This document shows, piece by piece, positions 11,225-23,800 of a stretch of 64,000 nucleotides of DNA. The notes below the pieces were generated by a model. That model was not told where the DNA came from. It saw only the letters and a program-made list of their open reading frames with translations, and ran no database searches. This DNA is from Cynocephalus volans (Eukaryota; Chordata; Mammalia; Dermoptera; Cynocephalidae), in NCBI RefSeq assembly GCF_027409185.1, contig NC_084462.1:186770071-186834070 (forward strand), given 5' to 3'. Both the position numbers and the translations under genes were made by a program. Numbering within the stretch: position 1 is the stretch's first letter; each line of letters starts with the position of its first letter.

Positions 11225-12500
11225 TGTTATGGAAAACAGAATGGCCATTTCTCAAACAATGAGAAGTTACAGTGGGGTTGTTTGAGATCCTTACATATTC
11301 TGGATATAAATCCCTTGCCAGGTGTATATTTTGTAAGTACTTTCTCCCATTCTGTAGGTTGTCTTTCTGCTCTGTTGATTGTTTCCGTTGCTGAGCAGAA
11401 GTATTTTTATTTTCACATAGTCCCATTTGTTTAATTTTCTTTTGTGGCTTCGTTCTTTTAATGTACTGAACTACATTTATTCATTGCGTGTGTTGAACGA
11501 TCTTTGCATCCAGCATTAAAGTGAACTTGATCTTGCTGAATAATACTTGCGATAAATTTAATCTTTGTAAATATGTTACGACTATTTTAGTGGCCTAACA
11601 TATTATCTATCCTGAATGATTTTTCATGTGGGCTTCAGAAGAATGTGCGCTCTGCCCCTGATGGATGGGATGTTCTGTTCACTGTTTTTAGGTCCATTTG
11701 GCCTTAGATGTAGTTCAAGTCTGATGTTTCTTTATTGAACTTCTGATTGAATGATCTGTTTTTGAAAGTAGGGCATTCCAAACCCACTGTGACAATTGCT
11801 GTATATTTCCCTCCAGGTCTATTAATATTTATTACATATTTATGTCTGCATACACTCTCTATGTATGTACTTATGTACACATACGTATTTGAGTTGTTAA
11901 ATGTTCTTGATGAATGAACTGCTTTATTATTATGAATAGCTTTTTAATCTCTTTTTACAATTTCAGACTTAAACTCTATTTGGTCTTAAATAAGTGTAGC
12001 TGCCCCTCCTATCTTTCAGATTCTCCTTCCTTACATCTCTTTTATTCCTTTCACTGTGAACATTTTGCGTGCTATTCTGCTAATCTATGTCTTTGACTGA
12101 AGCGTTAATCCATTTACATTCAATGTATATATTGATAGGTGAGGACTTACTATAGCCTTTTCATTTATTTATTTTTCGGATTTCTCTGATGATCCTGTGA
12201 TTCTGTCTTTCTCTCCTGCGGTCTTCCTTTCTGACTTGATGAGATGCAGCATCAGTATGCTTTGATTCCTTTCTGCTTCACTTTCGTGTGTCCCTATAGC
12301 TTCTTGCTTTGTGGTTAGCATGAGGTTCATACACAACATGCAGTAGTTATCAAAGTTCCTTTGGTTGCAATAACAACTTACTTTTGATTGAGAAGAACCC
12401 AGCAATTAACTCCCCTCAGACACATTTTATGTTTTTGATGTCCCAATAGATATTTTACCTCGTGCATTCCTTAGCACATTATATCTCCATATAATACAGT
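11225..12500 (-). mobile_element. L1 fragment, opposite orientation
   Basis: Minus-strand L1 ORF2 sequence: GGATATAAATCCCTTGCC, CTGTAGGTTGTCTTTCTGCTCTG and TTTTTAGGTCCATTTGG in plus-strand reading. Older L1M-like material follows toward 12.5 kb. With the plus-strand piece at 9.86-11.2 kb it makes either a head-to-head pair or an inverted element. Confidence 0.75.
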
Positions 12501-12929
12501 TTTTTTTTCAGAATGTGTGCTCTTTTGCACGATGGAAAAGTTGAGAAATCTTAAGTTGAATCATCATAAGTCAGAGACTGTGCATCTTTCCACATGCTGC
12601 TAGACTGCACATTTTCTGTGAGAAATATACAGAAAAATTACTATTTACTTAAATCTAATTTAAATTCACATTGCATTAAAATCTCTGAAATAAGAAGTTC
12701 ACACTTGCCATTTACTTTTTCATTGTTATATATGACATTGTTAAAATTTTAAATGTGTTAGTTAATTTAGTTAACATTGCATCAGACATTCAAGGTCACC
12801 GATGCCCTTATCATGAAACTAACATGCAGGTAAGAGCCACCGTGCACTGAAGAAGAATTTAAAAGGGCTGTTTTTTTGTGTTGGATTTTATGAATTTTTC
12901 ATATATCTTGTGTACTAAGAGTTATAGCC

Positions 12930-12930
12930 T

Positions 12931-13020
<90 letters not shown>
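12930..13020. repeat. Compound (GT)n(GA)n microsatellite
   Basis: About 19 GT units (12933-12969) followed by about 25 GA units (12970-13020). Confidence 0.97.
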
Positions 13021-13024
<4 letters not shown>

Positions 13025-13685
13025 GCTATTACAGGGACCCAACCATGTGACATTTGTGTTATAAGGCTACACTCTAACCAAATCAGCTCAGTGGCAGCCC
13101 CTGGATTCAGTTATAATACACATTCTCCACCTTTCCCTACATTCTTAGAAAGAATGCACGTTTCATTTGAATTCAGGGTACATTAATTTCCTCTAAGAGC
13201 ACTCACTGTTGTGGATTGCTCTCTCAGCCCTTCTTCACATCTATTCCACATCATTGGCAATCATATTTGACTGCATGTATGTCACCTGGTCATTGGGGAC
13301 ATTGGTTATATACATTTTGGGTGTGCAATTGATACATTTTGATATACACATACATTGTAAAATGATACACCAATGAGAGTACCAAAGTATCTATCACTTC
13401 ATACACTTATCACTTGTATGTGTATCTCGAGAACAGTTCACATATACCCTCTTAGAAGTTATCAAGTATAAAATACACCATTAGTAACTAATGTCACAAG
13501 GGTGTACATCAGATCTCCAGAAGTCATTCATCCTGTTAAATAAAAGCTTTGTGACCTTTTCCAGTATCTCTCTATTCCTACAACTCCAATTCTCTGAAAA
13601 CCACCGTTCTGCCCTGTGAATTTCACTGCATATATGGGGTCTGCTCATTGGGGACATTGCTTACATTAAGGGTCACAAGCCTGTC
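13021..13685. other. Spacer, probably old L1/3'UTR debris
   Basis: A+T-rich DNA with short L1-like phrases (GATATACACATACATTGTAAAATGA near 13340, split by substitutions). No gene, RNA or RSS. Confidence 0.35.
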
Positions 13686-13689
13686 TGGT

Positions 13690-14350
13690 CCATTACCTAA
13701 TCACTGCGTGGCACTAGCGTCTCTTGGTCTTGTCCACCAGGTGCTGTGAAGCTGGTGGATCCATCTGGACATGCTCTGCCATAAGTTGTGTGACTTGTTA
13801 TAGGTGGCCTGGCACCACCAGCCACATGTGCCCCTCACAAGATGCAGGCCTGTCCTGCACTAGTGCCTGAATTGCCTGGTTATGTGTCTGAAAGTCACAA
13901 GGGCTCACTTTCACAGGTAAGGAAGGTTCAGCTGACCCGCCTGTCACCTGTTCAGGCCTCCGTAGATAGATGAAGACACGATATGGGCATTAGGGGACTG
14001 AGTGGGGTTGAGTTCATCGATGGACAAACCTTTATTCAAATCCACAAGGGGCAGAGTTGTGCGTATCTGAGGTAAGGGGATCATGTATGAACAAACGGTG
14101 TTTTTCAGAGGTCAAAGAGTGTGAGCTTAGAACACACAGGCAATGGGCCCCCCCCCTTTTTTTTTTTTTTTTTTTAGTTAAATTATTTCCAGTCAAGAAT
14201 GATGAGAATCTTCCGGAAGATCTGCTTGTCATGAATGAAACATGAGTCATAGAAATTCGGTGAAGGAAAAGACCTTAGTGACTGCTCAAATCTCATTTTC
14301 AAAAAACATCGTCAGTTTCTCCGTCGTTAACCAAGAGAGGATGTGAGGAG
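13690..14350. repeat. Recurrent VH-unit spacer block, copy 1
   Basis: Similar in order and wording to 31750-32600. Shared phrases are the GATCCATCTGGACATG-type stretch, GTGCCTGAATT, a GGTCAAAGAGTGTG-type stretch and GATGAGAATCTTC, then GAGGATGTGAGGA. Parts also match 5840-6060 (copy A) and 24290-24500 (copy B). A C9T17 homopolymer junction lies at 14149-14176. It marks the 3' flank of a VH unit and is not coding. Confidence 0.65.
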
Positions 14351-14532
14351 TTCAAAACACAAAGAAAAAGGCATGAAGTGTCTCAGGAGACACCTCTGAC
14401 CTTGGAGAGGACACGAAACCATTGATGTCTTCAGGAAACACCTCAGTGTCCTCTGCACCTGCCACTGCCAGGAGGCCCCTGAGCTCAGTGTGTCCTGCGC
14501 GCCCCCTGGTGGTCCCGTGTGTCCCTGCAGTA

Positions 14533-14571
14533 GGTTCTTGTCTGGGCTCCCACTGACGTCCCCTCACTGTG
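14533..14571 (-). promoter_or_regulatory. V2 recombination signal sequence (23-bp spacer)
   Basis: Heptamer CACAGTG at 14565-14571, a 23-bp spacer, nonamer ACAAGAACC at 14533-14541 (one base from ACAAAAACC). Confidence 0.95.
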
Positions 14572-15031
14572 TCTCTCGCACAGTAATACGTGGCCGTGTC
14601 CTCAGTTCTCGCATTTTCAGTTTGCAGATACAATGTGTTCTTGGCGTTTTCCCTGGAGATGGTGAATCGGCCCTTCACGGAGTCTGCGTAGTATGTGCTA
14701 CCACCACTCCAGCTAATGGTTGAGACCCACTCCAGCCCCTTCCCTGGAGCCTGGCGGACCCAGCTCATGGCATAGTCATCAAAGGTGAATCCAGAGGCGA
14801 CACAGGTGAGTCTCAGAGACCCTCCAGGCTTCACCAAGCCTCCCCCGGACTCCACCAGCTGCACCTCACACTGGACACCTGCAAACACAGAGACACCCTG
14901 GTCAAAAAACTCTCACACGAATCCACTATTTCTCCCACCCATAACCACACACATTCTCAATGTCTCTATTTCGCCCTAATATGACCTTTTAATATAGCAA
15001 GAAGGAAAACCCAGCTGAGTCCAAACTCCAT
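14572..15031 (-). CDS. Immunoglobulin heavy variable gene V2, VH3/clan III, open reading frame intact
   Basis: Heavy-chain V segment. The leader exon is 14986-15031, 46 nt, beginning [15 protein letters not shown], and its donor is GTCATA, a weak site that keeps the GT. The V exon is 14572-14878, starting GVQC then [18 protein letters not shown]. Conserved residues are present: Cys in RLTCVAS, Trp in [19 protein letters not shown]2 [21 protein letters not shown], and Cys in TYYCAR. FR3 is unusual. Where VH3 genes normally have LQMNSLRAED, this gene has [10 protein letters not shown], so two hydrophobic core positions are polar or small. The RSS and octamer (15156-15163) are good. It is probably recombination-competent, but the donor and FR3 changes leave functional status uncertain. 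Confidence 0.92.
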
Positions 15032-15155
15032 GGTGACTCGTCTGTGTTCAGTCCTGATCACCGAGTTGGAGCACCTGGGGATCTGGGGCTGGTTCTTGTC
15101 TCCCAGAGCTGCAGGGTCAGGGCTGGGCTGCTTTACATCAGCAGAGGGAGGCCCT

Positions 15156-15163
15156 ATTTGCAT
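15156..15163 (-). promoter_or_regulatory. V2 promoter octamer
   Basis: Perfect ATGCAAAT on the minus strand, 125 bp upstream of the V2 start codon. Confidence 0.85.
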
Positions 15164-15559
15164 GTCCTCCTGCTACATAGCAGGCTCTGTGGTGGGAGCC
15201 TATGAAGAGGGCAGAGTCCAGAGCAGATGTGAGGGCTCCAGGGGAGTTTCGTGGCAATAACTATATTTGTGACAATATGTTTTTTATTATACGATTATAA
15301 CTTGATAGATACTTATAATTCATCTACATTGTTTTTGCACAGAAACACAAAGTATTTGAGGCACTTATGAATAGTAATTCTTTATATAGATGTACAGTTA
15401 TAAACAAAATCATCAAAGGATTATACAGTGTATCCAAGTGCTCATCTTTGGGCACAGGGAGCCTCAGTGTCTGGGTCTGTGCTCCACACCACGGATCCAA
15501 CCCCAGGACAGAGCTGGGCCTGCCTAGTGACATTTGCCTAGTTAGGTTCTCTTTCCTGT

Positions 15560-17180
15560 AATCACACTTTGTGATTTTGGTGTGTTCTGCCTTTTATTCA
15601 CATCATACTTAGAGAACCAGAGTTCATGCAGATGCAACTTAAAGGATCTCTGAAATTATATGTTCCAGTATTTCCTTATCTCTCTCTATTGACATCTGCT
15701 TTTATTTGTAACCATCATAAGAAGCTATAATAGACAGAACAAAAGGCACCTATTCAAAGTGTGCACTTGATGAGTGCTGACATACATGTGCACCTGCACA
15801 GTCACCACCACAATGGAAATAGTGCACAAATATTTCATCCCAAAGCATTTCCTGCTGTTCTTCTGATTTCTTCATCCCACTGCTTCCTTCCTCTCTCCGT
15901 TTGTCCAGGCAGCTCGTGAACTTCTTTATGTTACTTCACAGTACTTTTTTCTCATCTACAATTGAAGTAAATGTAATATACAGTCAGTGCTTGGGATTCC
16001 TTGCTATACTTCATTCTGATCTTTTTTTCAAAATGTGTGACTTAAGCACTCATGACTTTTAATACGGTGTAGTATCCCGATGTATGAAAATGCTTCTTTT
16101 ATTCAGTTTACCTGCTAATGGGAATTTGGATCATGCTCAGATTCTGGATATTATAAAGTAAGCTGCTGTTAGAATACAAATGCAGAGATGGAGTAAAAGA
16201 GTTTTTTCTTATTGTTTCAAGAAACACAATAACACTAGCAAGCCCATTGGATAAGTGGCAAATTAGTGCATTTTCTTAAAGAAATCAAAGAGTGAAGTGA
16301 ACAAGACAAACAGCAAACCTGAAACCTGGACAGAGTAGTTTTCAGGAAAAACAGGACCAAACTTTAGCTCACCTGGGTTGGAGATCACTAGATGGCAAAC
16401 ACACTAGAGTAAAGATGAAACTAGAAATAGTTCATGAATTTCCAAATGTCCAGTGTGCTAAAGCATCAGAGTGTGAATCTGCCGGGATGCACACATCTGC
16501 AGGGATCCTAACTTCTTTCTGGCTTCTCCAGGGTTGGGGAGAATCACTCAGCTCCCGCCTCCTGGGGTGGTGCTCAAGGGGGAGAGGAGGAGCCCCCTGC
16601 CTAGTGCTCCAGCACCTCCTCCAGCTCCTCCACACAACAAGTTATCAATGTGCACGGGAGGCAGCAAAGCCAATATTTATGCTTTACATTTTGAGAAACT
16701 GCTGAACAGTTTTTCAAAGTGCATATAAATTTTATGTTCTCACCAGCATTTTATGAACAAACTGATTTCTCCACATCCTCATCAATAGTTCTTATTATTC
16801 CTCATTTTTATCATATTCATACAACGTGGCACAAAACAGAAACCTAAAACATAAAAGAACCCGAATACTGAACACTGCATATTATTAATTCCACCTATGA
16901 AAATTATCCAGAATAGGCATGCGTGGAGACAGAAATTAGGTTAGTGGTCACTGGACCGGGCTAAACAGGAGAAAGGGAGGACTGGAATGTGACACTGAAG
17001 ATATGTGTTCATTTGGGGATCTTCAAATAATCTAAAATTAAATTCTGGTGGTGTTTGCACAAATTTTGTTAATTATTTTGTGAGTAACATATACTGAAGT
17101 CTTCTAAACTGTACACTTTTATAGGTTGATTTTATCATAAGTAAAATATATTTCAATAATTTATAAAAAAATCTATCATT
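15560..17180. mobile_element. Old L1-derived fragments
   Basis: Patchwork of decayed LINE sequence. 16070-16190 and 16690-16800 read as minus-strand 3' ORF2/UTR (TTCTCACCAGCATTTTATGA). 16880-17180 reads as a plus-strand old L1 3' end (AACTGTACACTTTTATAGG to AAAATATATTTCAATAA). No gene seen. The minus-strand frame at 16432-16635 is a chance frame in GC-rich sequence. Confidence 0.5.
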
Positions 17181-17274
17181 AACTTTCATCAATTAATACA
17201 GTTGTACAATTTTTTACAGTTTATAACCCATATGAAACATACTTTTGTGAAACAAACAACAAACATTGTGATGT

Positions 17275-17690
17275 CAGTAATTTAAAGGATATGAGAACAT
17301 TGTCTATTTTCTCTTTTGTTCTCTGTGCTTTCTGGCTCATGTCCATAGAGTCTGCGCACACACCTAGTTCCTGAATTGTTTCACCTATATTTTGCCTTAG
17401 TAATTTTTCAGTTTCAGGTCTTATACTTAAGTCTTTAATCCACTTTGAGTTGTGTATACGGTGTGAGGTAAATACCTAGTGTCATCCTTCTGCTTATGGA
17501 CATCCAGTTTTCCCTACATCACTTGCTGAGAGGAAGTCTTGTCCCCAATGTAGATTTTTGTTGCCTTTGTCCAATATCAGATGGCTGTGAGCCTGAGGGG
17601 TGATTTCTGTATTCTCAATTCTGCTCCACTGGTCTCAGTGTCTATAGTCAGTACTAATAGTGTCTACAGTCAGTAAAAATATATTTCAAA
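17275..17690 (-). mobile_element. L1 ORF2 fragment, minus strand
   Basis: Contains the plus-strand readings TTTAATCCACTTTGAGTTG, TGGACATCCAGTTTTCCC and GTTGCCTTTGTCCAATATCAG. These are the complement of a conserved ORF2 C-terminal region. Confidence 0.85.
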
Positions 17691-17865
17691 ATAGCAAGAA
17701 GAGTAAGTTTCAAATGTCTTCCCCCCAAAATTCTAAGTTGATGCGATGGATATATTGACCAGCTTGACCTGGAAAATCTACACAACTATTCCAGTTGTCG
17801 AGAAGGCAAAACATCACTAGACAAAATGTCTCATTAGATTAGTTCTACTATGTTTCCATTTGTAT

Positions 17866-18390
17866 TGTCAGGGCTAGTGCTCAGACCCTTCAAACCCATT
17901 GTACAAGCGCATCACAAACCCCTCACATGCCAGGCTCGGTCAACAGACACTTCACACACAAGTCCACACTAGGTAATTGGAAAGATTCCGGTATCATTGG
18001 CAGATGACATGAGCTCCATTTTCAGCAACAGCAGCAGCAGCTTTCAGGTCCAGCAGCTGACAAGTCTGGTGGTGGCAGAGGTGGTGGTGGCAGTGGCCTT
18101 GCAGAGGGTCCCAGTGGCACTGGCAGCAACAGCTTGGTCAACACCCTCCAGAAGCAGGAGAGGCTTCCCATAGCCCCTGTGGACCACCCAGGGGTGGGAA
18201 GAGCACCGTGGGTCAGAGCCACTCATCCTTTATACTTCAGTCCATAACCCAGGTCACCTGGGTGCACATGCACAATTACATTAGACAATAACCAAGGAAC
18301 ACCTGGGCGCACGTGCATATTTACATCAAATGCTCAGCAATATTTTGAACATCTGAGGGGTCCTGAACATTTTCCTATATTTTCCCAACA
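17866..18390 (-). mobile_element. Solo LTR, same family as the 61-64 kb element
   Basis: On the minus strand it starts TGTTGGGAAAA (18390) and ends CCCTGACA (17866), the TG...CA ends of an LTR. A TATAAAG box lies at 18228-18234 on the minus strand. The sequence matches the LTR at 61348-61815 through the shared ACACCTGGG, CAGCAGCAGC and CATGCCAGGCT-type segments, and matches 63826-64000 through CCTTCAAACCCATTGTACA. It contains a trinucleotide-rich (GGT/GCA) stretch at 18025-18135. I could not see a convincing target duplication. Confidence 0.72.
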
Positions 18391-19423
18391 GATATAATTA
18401 TTCTGCATTATATACGTTTTTCAAAACTTCAGTCTGTTCCTCATAAATGAATACAATTATGATTTGTCATATAAGATGATATTAATAAAAAGTGAAGGAG
18501 ATACAGCCTCTCTCAGACCACACAGTGGTAAAGGATCAAGGCATCCCTCAGAAATCCCGAATGAGCTGAGGACAGCGGCCAGCACAGCTTGTATTCAACA
18601 CCTTCAATGTGACAAGTGGAAGAAAACAAGCAGCAACCAGAAGGAAACACCAACACAGCCCATTCCTCCAGGTGTGACACGAGGAGTTCTGGGTTCAGGT
18701 CTCACACGTAAGAAGCTTGGGTGTCATCACTCCCATCCAGACAAAAGTAAAAACTCTGAACAAAATGAAAATTGGTGACAATTCTTATATCTGTAAAAGA
18801 AGTGAAGCCACAGCGTGAACTGCTGTCCCCAAAACTGAAGATGCAGCCAGGAAGACACAGAGGGTCATAACCTGTCTGATTAGAAACTCATGAGCAGAAA
18901 CCTCCGTGGGACCCAGGACTGGGGGAGATAAACCAGAGCTGCAGCTGAAGAATTGCTGAAGACTCAGAGCTGGGAAGTCTGAGAGTTGGGTGCAGCCCAG
19001 TGCAATGGTCTCAGGGATCCCCAAACTTTAAACTCTACCTCAGGGGCCCACCGTGTTCTCCTAGAAAATATCGGAGAAGAATCCTGATGTTCACAGCAGA
19101 GAAAGGGAGGAAGGAGCCATTCTGAAATACCCCAGAGCATGACCTTCTCTATAAGAAGCCTTGACCTCAGGAGAAGCGAGTTTAGCTGATCCTAATGGAC
19201 TGCAGATTCATCAGAGCATCACTGACCTGAGAGAAGAGAAAAAACGAATCCCCTCCCCCTCCCGCAGGAGACTTGCAGTGTCCCCTAAAGGAAGGTAAAG
19301 GGAGAAGCACTTGGGAATGTCCCACCCAGGACACGGCTCACTACAGGACAGAACTCATCCTAGGACTGTGCACTGCTTCCCTACCCCACACCTTACCCAC
19401 ATCCACAGGGCTCCTGTATCATG
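18391..19423. other. Spacer before copy B, no gene seen
   Basis: Unique-looking sequence. Open frames at 18464-18778 (+) and 18785-19024 (-) have no recognisable domain or splice structure. Confidence 0.4.
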
Positions 19424-20262
19424 ACAGAGAGAAACTAAAACATAACATGCACCTTAGACACGATTTCAGAAGTGTCCATGAAAATGTAGTCCACAGAGGA
19501 GACAAAAACAAGGACATCAGGGACATTTTATGGAGTTTGTTCTTTGTCTTGTCATCCCATCAGGCTCTTGTCTCTGACAGACCCACCCCAAAATTCAGCC
19601 AAGCAGGGCTCTGCTGTGTTTTCCTCTCTGTGCTTGTCATGCAGAATCCTCCACATGGAAACATAAGAGCTGTGTGTGGCCCTCAGGCATCTGCTTCTCC
19701 ATCCAGGACACTGAGGAATGGACCGAGAGTGGGACAAATCCTCAACATCAATGTTCACAGTGTAGAAGAGGACCCAGAGGCTAAACTGCCCAACTGAGGA
19801 TAGAGATGCCATGGGCAGGGGTCCTGTACCATGATAATGACCACGTGGCTGTAGCTGCACTTTGTATACGGAAAAATGCAGATTTAGGTACAGGGTCCTC
19901 AAGACTAATCTAAAGTTTCTGGAAAATAATACTAGATCATAACGATTTGTGTGTCAGGAAAAAAACAGGTCAAGAAAAAACCTGAGAAAGAAAAGTCCCC
20001 AGTGAAAAGAACCTTCTCATCTGCACATGAGGAAAGTTACTTCACTCTGTGTTGCCTGCAGTGAGAATGTGAGAAATTAGAGTCACAAAGAACAAAGCAG
20101 GACATGACCCTGAGGGACATCTGAGAGTCAGCAGAGCAGAGGAAACCTCAGATCCCAAGAGGAACCGCCCATCCCCTCTCTGCACCTGCTCCATGGGGCA
20201 CAGGAGCTTGGTGGGCCTTGAGCGGCCCCTGCAGCCCAGACCCCTCCTGTGTCCTGCAGGGA

Positions 20263-20300
20263 GGTTTGTGTCTGGGTCACACTGACTTCCTGTCAGTGTG
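20263..20300 (-). promoter_or_regulatory. V3 RSS, altered (22-bp spacer)
   Basis: The heptamer reads CACACTG (20294-20300), a G to C change at position 5. The nonamer ACACAAACC is intact (20263-20271). The spacer has lost one base relative to V1 and is 22 bp. Confidence 0.85.
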
Positions 20301-20738
20301 TCTCTCGCACAGTAATACATGGCTGTGTCCTCATCAATCACAGAGCTCAGCTACAGGGAGAACTGGTTCTTGGATGTGTCTCTGGTGATGGAGATGCGGC
20401 TCTTGAGCGATGGGTTATAACCTGTGCTTCCAGTATAAATTATGCTTCCCATCCACTCAAAGCTCTTCCCCCTGGGCTGGCGGATCCAGTGCCAACCATA
20501 ATCACTGGTGATGGAGTAACCAGAGACGGTGAAGGTGAGGGAGAGGGTCTGCGAGGACTTCACCAGTCCTGGGCCTGACTACTGCAGCTGCCCCTTGGAG
20601 AGGACACCTGGGGAGAAGGAGAATCAAAATCTGTCAGTCACATGCAGTCACAAACATACTGTAGACTCATGTGTGACATCTGAGACCCTCACTTTCAGGA
20701 GCAGTCACCAGGCAAAGAAGTAGACTCCACAGTCTCAT
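20301..20738 (-). pseudogene. VH4 pseudogene V3, duplicate of V1
   Basis: The leader exon (20693-20738) starts [14 protein letters not shown] and keeps a GT donor. The V exon is 20301-20607. Three independent lesions disable it. In FR1 the sixth codon is TAG (normally GAG), giving QLQ-stop-SGPG. The first conserved cysteine is Phe (LTFTVS). In FR3 a CAG codon is TAG (QFSL-stop-LSSV). The rest remains VH4-like: [19 protein letters not shown]-type CDR2, then EDTAMYYCAR. The octamer is intact, but the heptamer and spacer are altered, so the whole cassette looks unselected. Its sister V1 in copy A has no such lesions. Confidence 0.93.
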
Positions 20739-20850
20739 CTTCTATTTCACCTGAACTCTGCCATCCCCAGAGACCTGAGCCCTGTCTGAGGACAGACCTG
20801 TGAGCTTCCACGTCAGAAGTGTCCACATTTACTCTAGAGCTTGAAGGAAA

Positions 20851-20858
20851 ATTTGCAT
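20851..20858 (-). promoter_or_regulatory. V3 promoter octamer
   Basis: Perfect ATGCAAAT on the minus strand, in the same position and flanks as the V1 octamer. Confidence 0.8.
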
Positions 20859-23800
20859 GTGGGGGAGCTTTGTCCTTATAAGTGCTGAGGAACTGAGGTG
20901 GGAACCATTGTATTTTTTGAAGTGCTTATGTGTTTGTTTGTTTGTTTTTCTTGAAATTATTATACATGTATTTATGGTATGGGTGGGAACTTGGTGAGCT
21001 ACATGGCATAATGTGGCCCCAGCTTTCTGAGCCCAGATCTACCTTCCTTCAACCCCTGTGTTCTGTGCTGACTGGGACCCAGCCCAACTCATCCGCATAA
21101 AATCTGGCTCTGGGTCTTGCTTCTACAGTTCTGATCCCAGCAAAAACCCTGGTTCTTTCCCTGGACCCTCTCCTGTGATGTGGTACTCATGACACCTGAG
21201 AGCTTGTTACTTGGTATATTGTTGTTACATGAGTTCTAGGCCTGCCTTGTGTTTTCCATCCTGCCATACAAGACACAGCACATCAGAACCCACAGAGACT
21301 CTGCAGAAAATGGTGCCCAGTGCATTACTGAAGACCCTGATTCTCAATATCTGGGAAAGATAAAAATCTTAAATGCCTCCATTCCATGGTCATTCCTGTT
21401 CATTTAAAGCGTACAAAAGTTCAATATATATTCACTTGTCACCCACATTGTATAGATTTTATTCCTTCATTTAATCCACCAAGCTTATCAGATATCAAAA
21501 AATAAAATTGATTACAATGGTTAACATGAAAGCAGTAATAACATCCTATTGCTAAACTTTTAAAAACAAAATTTCCCTTGATGTGCACCTGTCTGTGGGC
21601 ATGAGAGCCAGTCCATGTCTGTGGCATCACTCTCTGGATGACTGCCCACCACAGAGAGAGAGGCCAGGGGCCGGGCTGGACGCTGTGCTGTGCCTGCCCC
21701 TGTCTGCTCCATGTCAGTCCCAAGGACAGCTCCATGTCAGTCCAAAGGAGGGACAGCCCTTCAAGAGTCCTCAATGAATGACAAGACAGGAGCTGCTGGT
21801 GGGCAATTTGGGGATGATTCTTCAGGTCCTGTTGACTCCTACATTGTGTTGGAGTTTTATCAAAATGTTGAAAGACCTGGTGAAAGATGATGAAAAACAA
21901 ACACTCTGAAATGAGAAATCAAGTATTAGAACCAGAATAAGATATGACACAGATTCTGGAATTATCAGAGAGGAGATTTGAAATAACTCTGTGCATGTGC
22001 ATCTATGTTTAATTTTTATTCAAACCTTCAGCTGACTCTCCTGAGTCTTAGTGGCCCAGCTCTGTGTTTCCAGGAGAACTTGTCAGGAAGCTCCGCCTCA
22101 TGGAGAAGCAGCGCAGCCTCTCAGTGGAGTAAGGGACAAGGACAAAGACCTGCATCTTGCTCGTTTCTGTTCTAACGTGCTCAGGAGGGAAGTTGCAGTG
22201 AGAAGAGGTGACTGATTCATAACGTCACTCAGGAACCAAGAGTCCCACTGGTTTCAGAACCAGAATCTGCAACTTGTGGACAGATATTTAACAGAAATCA
22301 GAAGGTGAGGGAATGGTGAATTTCAGGTGGAATGTTTTTTAACTGCTGTAAAGACACTAAACATGAGGTCTCCCTAGTAACACAATTCAAGTGCATGACA
22401 CAGGATGTGAACCACGAATGCAGTGTTGTAGAGCAGATCTCTAGACCTTGTTCATCCTGCATAACTGCAACTTTCCTCCTGTAGAACGTTACGTTCATTA
22501 GCCAGGCTGTGAGGGTGTGTGTTATAAGTGTGTACACTTCCTTGGGCATAATATGTCATATGGCCCTGACTTACATCAAAAGCTAAAAAGTGTGTGTTAT
22601 CTGCTATTTCAGGATAAATGAGAACAACAGGTGTGTGTGTGGACTGGAGCCTGACACACTGAGTCCGTGTCACCTCTGTCTCTGTCTCTGTCTCTCTCTC
22701 TCCACACCCACCCACCCATACACACAAATGCTCACCATTGGTCTTTAGAAAATCTACCCCGAACTGTCAATTTGATTGATCCTGATAACTCCTCATAGAA
22801 TAATATGTGAACCTCAAAGTCCTGTTCTGTAGTAAGTCACAGTGTGTAGGAAGGATCTCCCTTAGTACAAAGTGACAGGATGGTCCTGTGTGTTTGAGAG
22901 TCAGTGCATCACAGCCTGTTTCTTTGAATCTTAATTGTCCTGCAGGCCTCATGCACATGCTCGTCTCTAACTTGGAATGAGTGTTGTGTTTTCTGGATAG
23001 ACCTAGTTTAAAAAAATATTTTAAGATAATTATAGTATTGAAAATTCATTAAGTAAGACTCACACCACTGAAAAGAGAAAATATCTTCATAAAAAAAATG
23101 GTCTTAGATGGGATGTCAGAAAAGTGGTAAAAGTACTAGCTGAGAAAATTTTAAATGTCCTTTAAATAAATCAAACAATATTAAAAACTATTATTATGTC
23201 ATTAATACTAACAATTAATATTCCTTGCATTTTTAGTGAAACCCTAAGGAAAAAATAATGATGATAATAATAATAATAATAAACAATAATAGAAATCACC
23301 AAACACCAACATGATGAGAAACCAGCAGAAACATGAACTGAGGAGATAATCTCTTTATATATGTGGAATCATTGATATAGAAGAAAGAGAGATAAAGAAA
23401 ATTGTTAAGATGAATAAAGAGATGAGATTTAAGAATAGACCTACTCGGCAGAGAAGAAAGGGAGCATATGGATCATGAATAATGTTAGAGATAAATTGGT
23501 GATAAACCACACCTTCTCAAAATGTGCCTGTAATTGGATGAAGTTTAAGTAGACTGAAAGGTAAAAGAAAAGGCAAAATGGGGTTTTCATTACAAAAATT
23601 GCATGCGTTTAGCAATATTTGCTGTGCAACGGTGTAAGTACATGAATACAAGATGGTTGGGAGTGCAGGACCAGAAATCAACAATAAAAATACCTCCCAG
23701 AGCAATGCAGATAAAAAAATTAGATGTTAGACAAAGGCTTTATTGAAGTTCAATTATGCGTGAAGATAACACTACAAGCTACACGTTTTTGATACGTGGT

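Noticed and set aside
18022-18226. Leu/Pro-rich minus-strand frames at 18.0-18.2 kb.
   Set aside because: They lie in the trinucleotide-rich part of a solo LTR.
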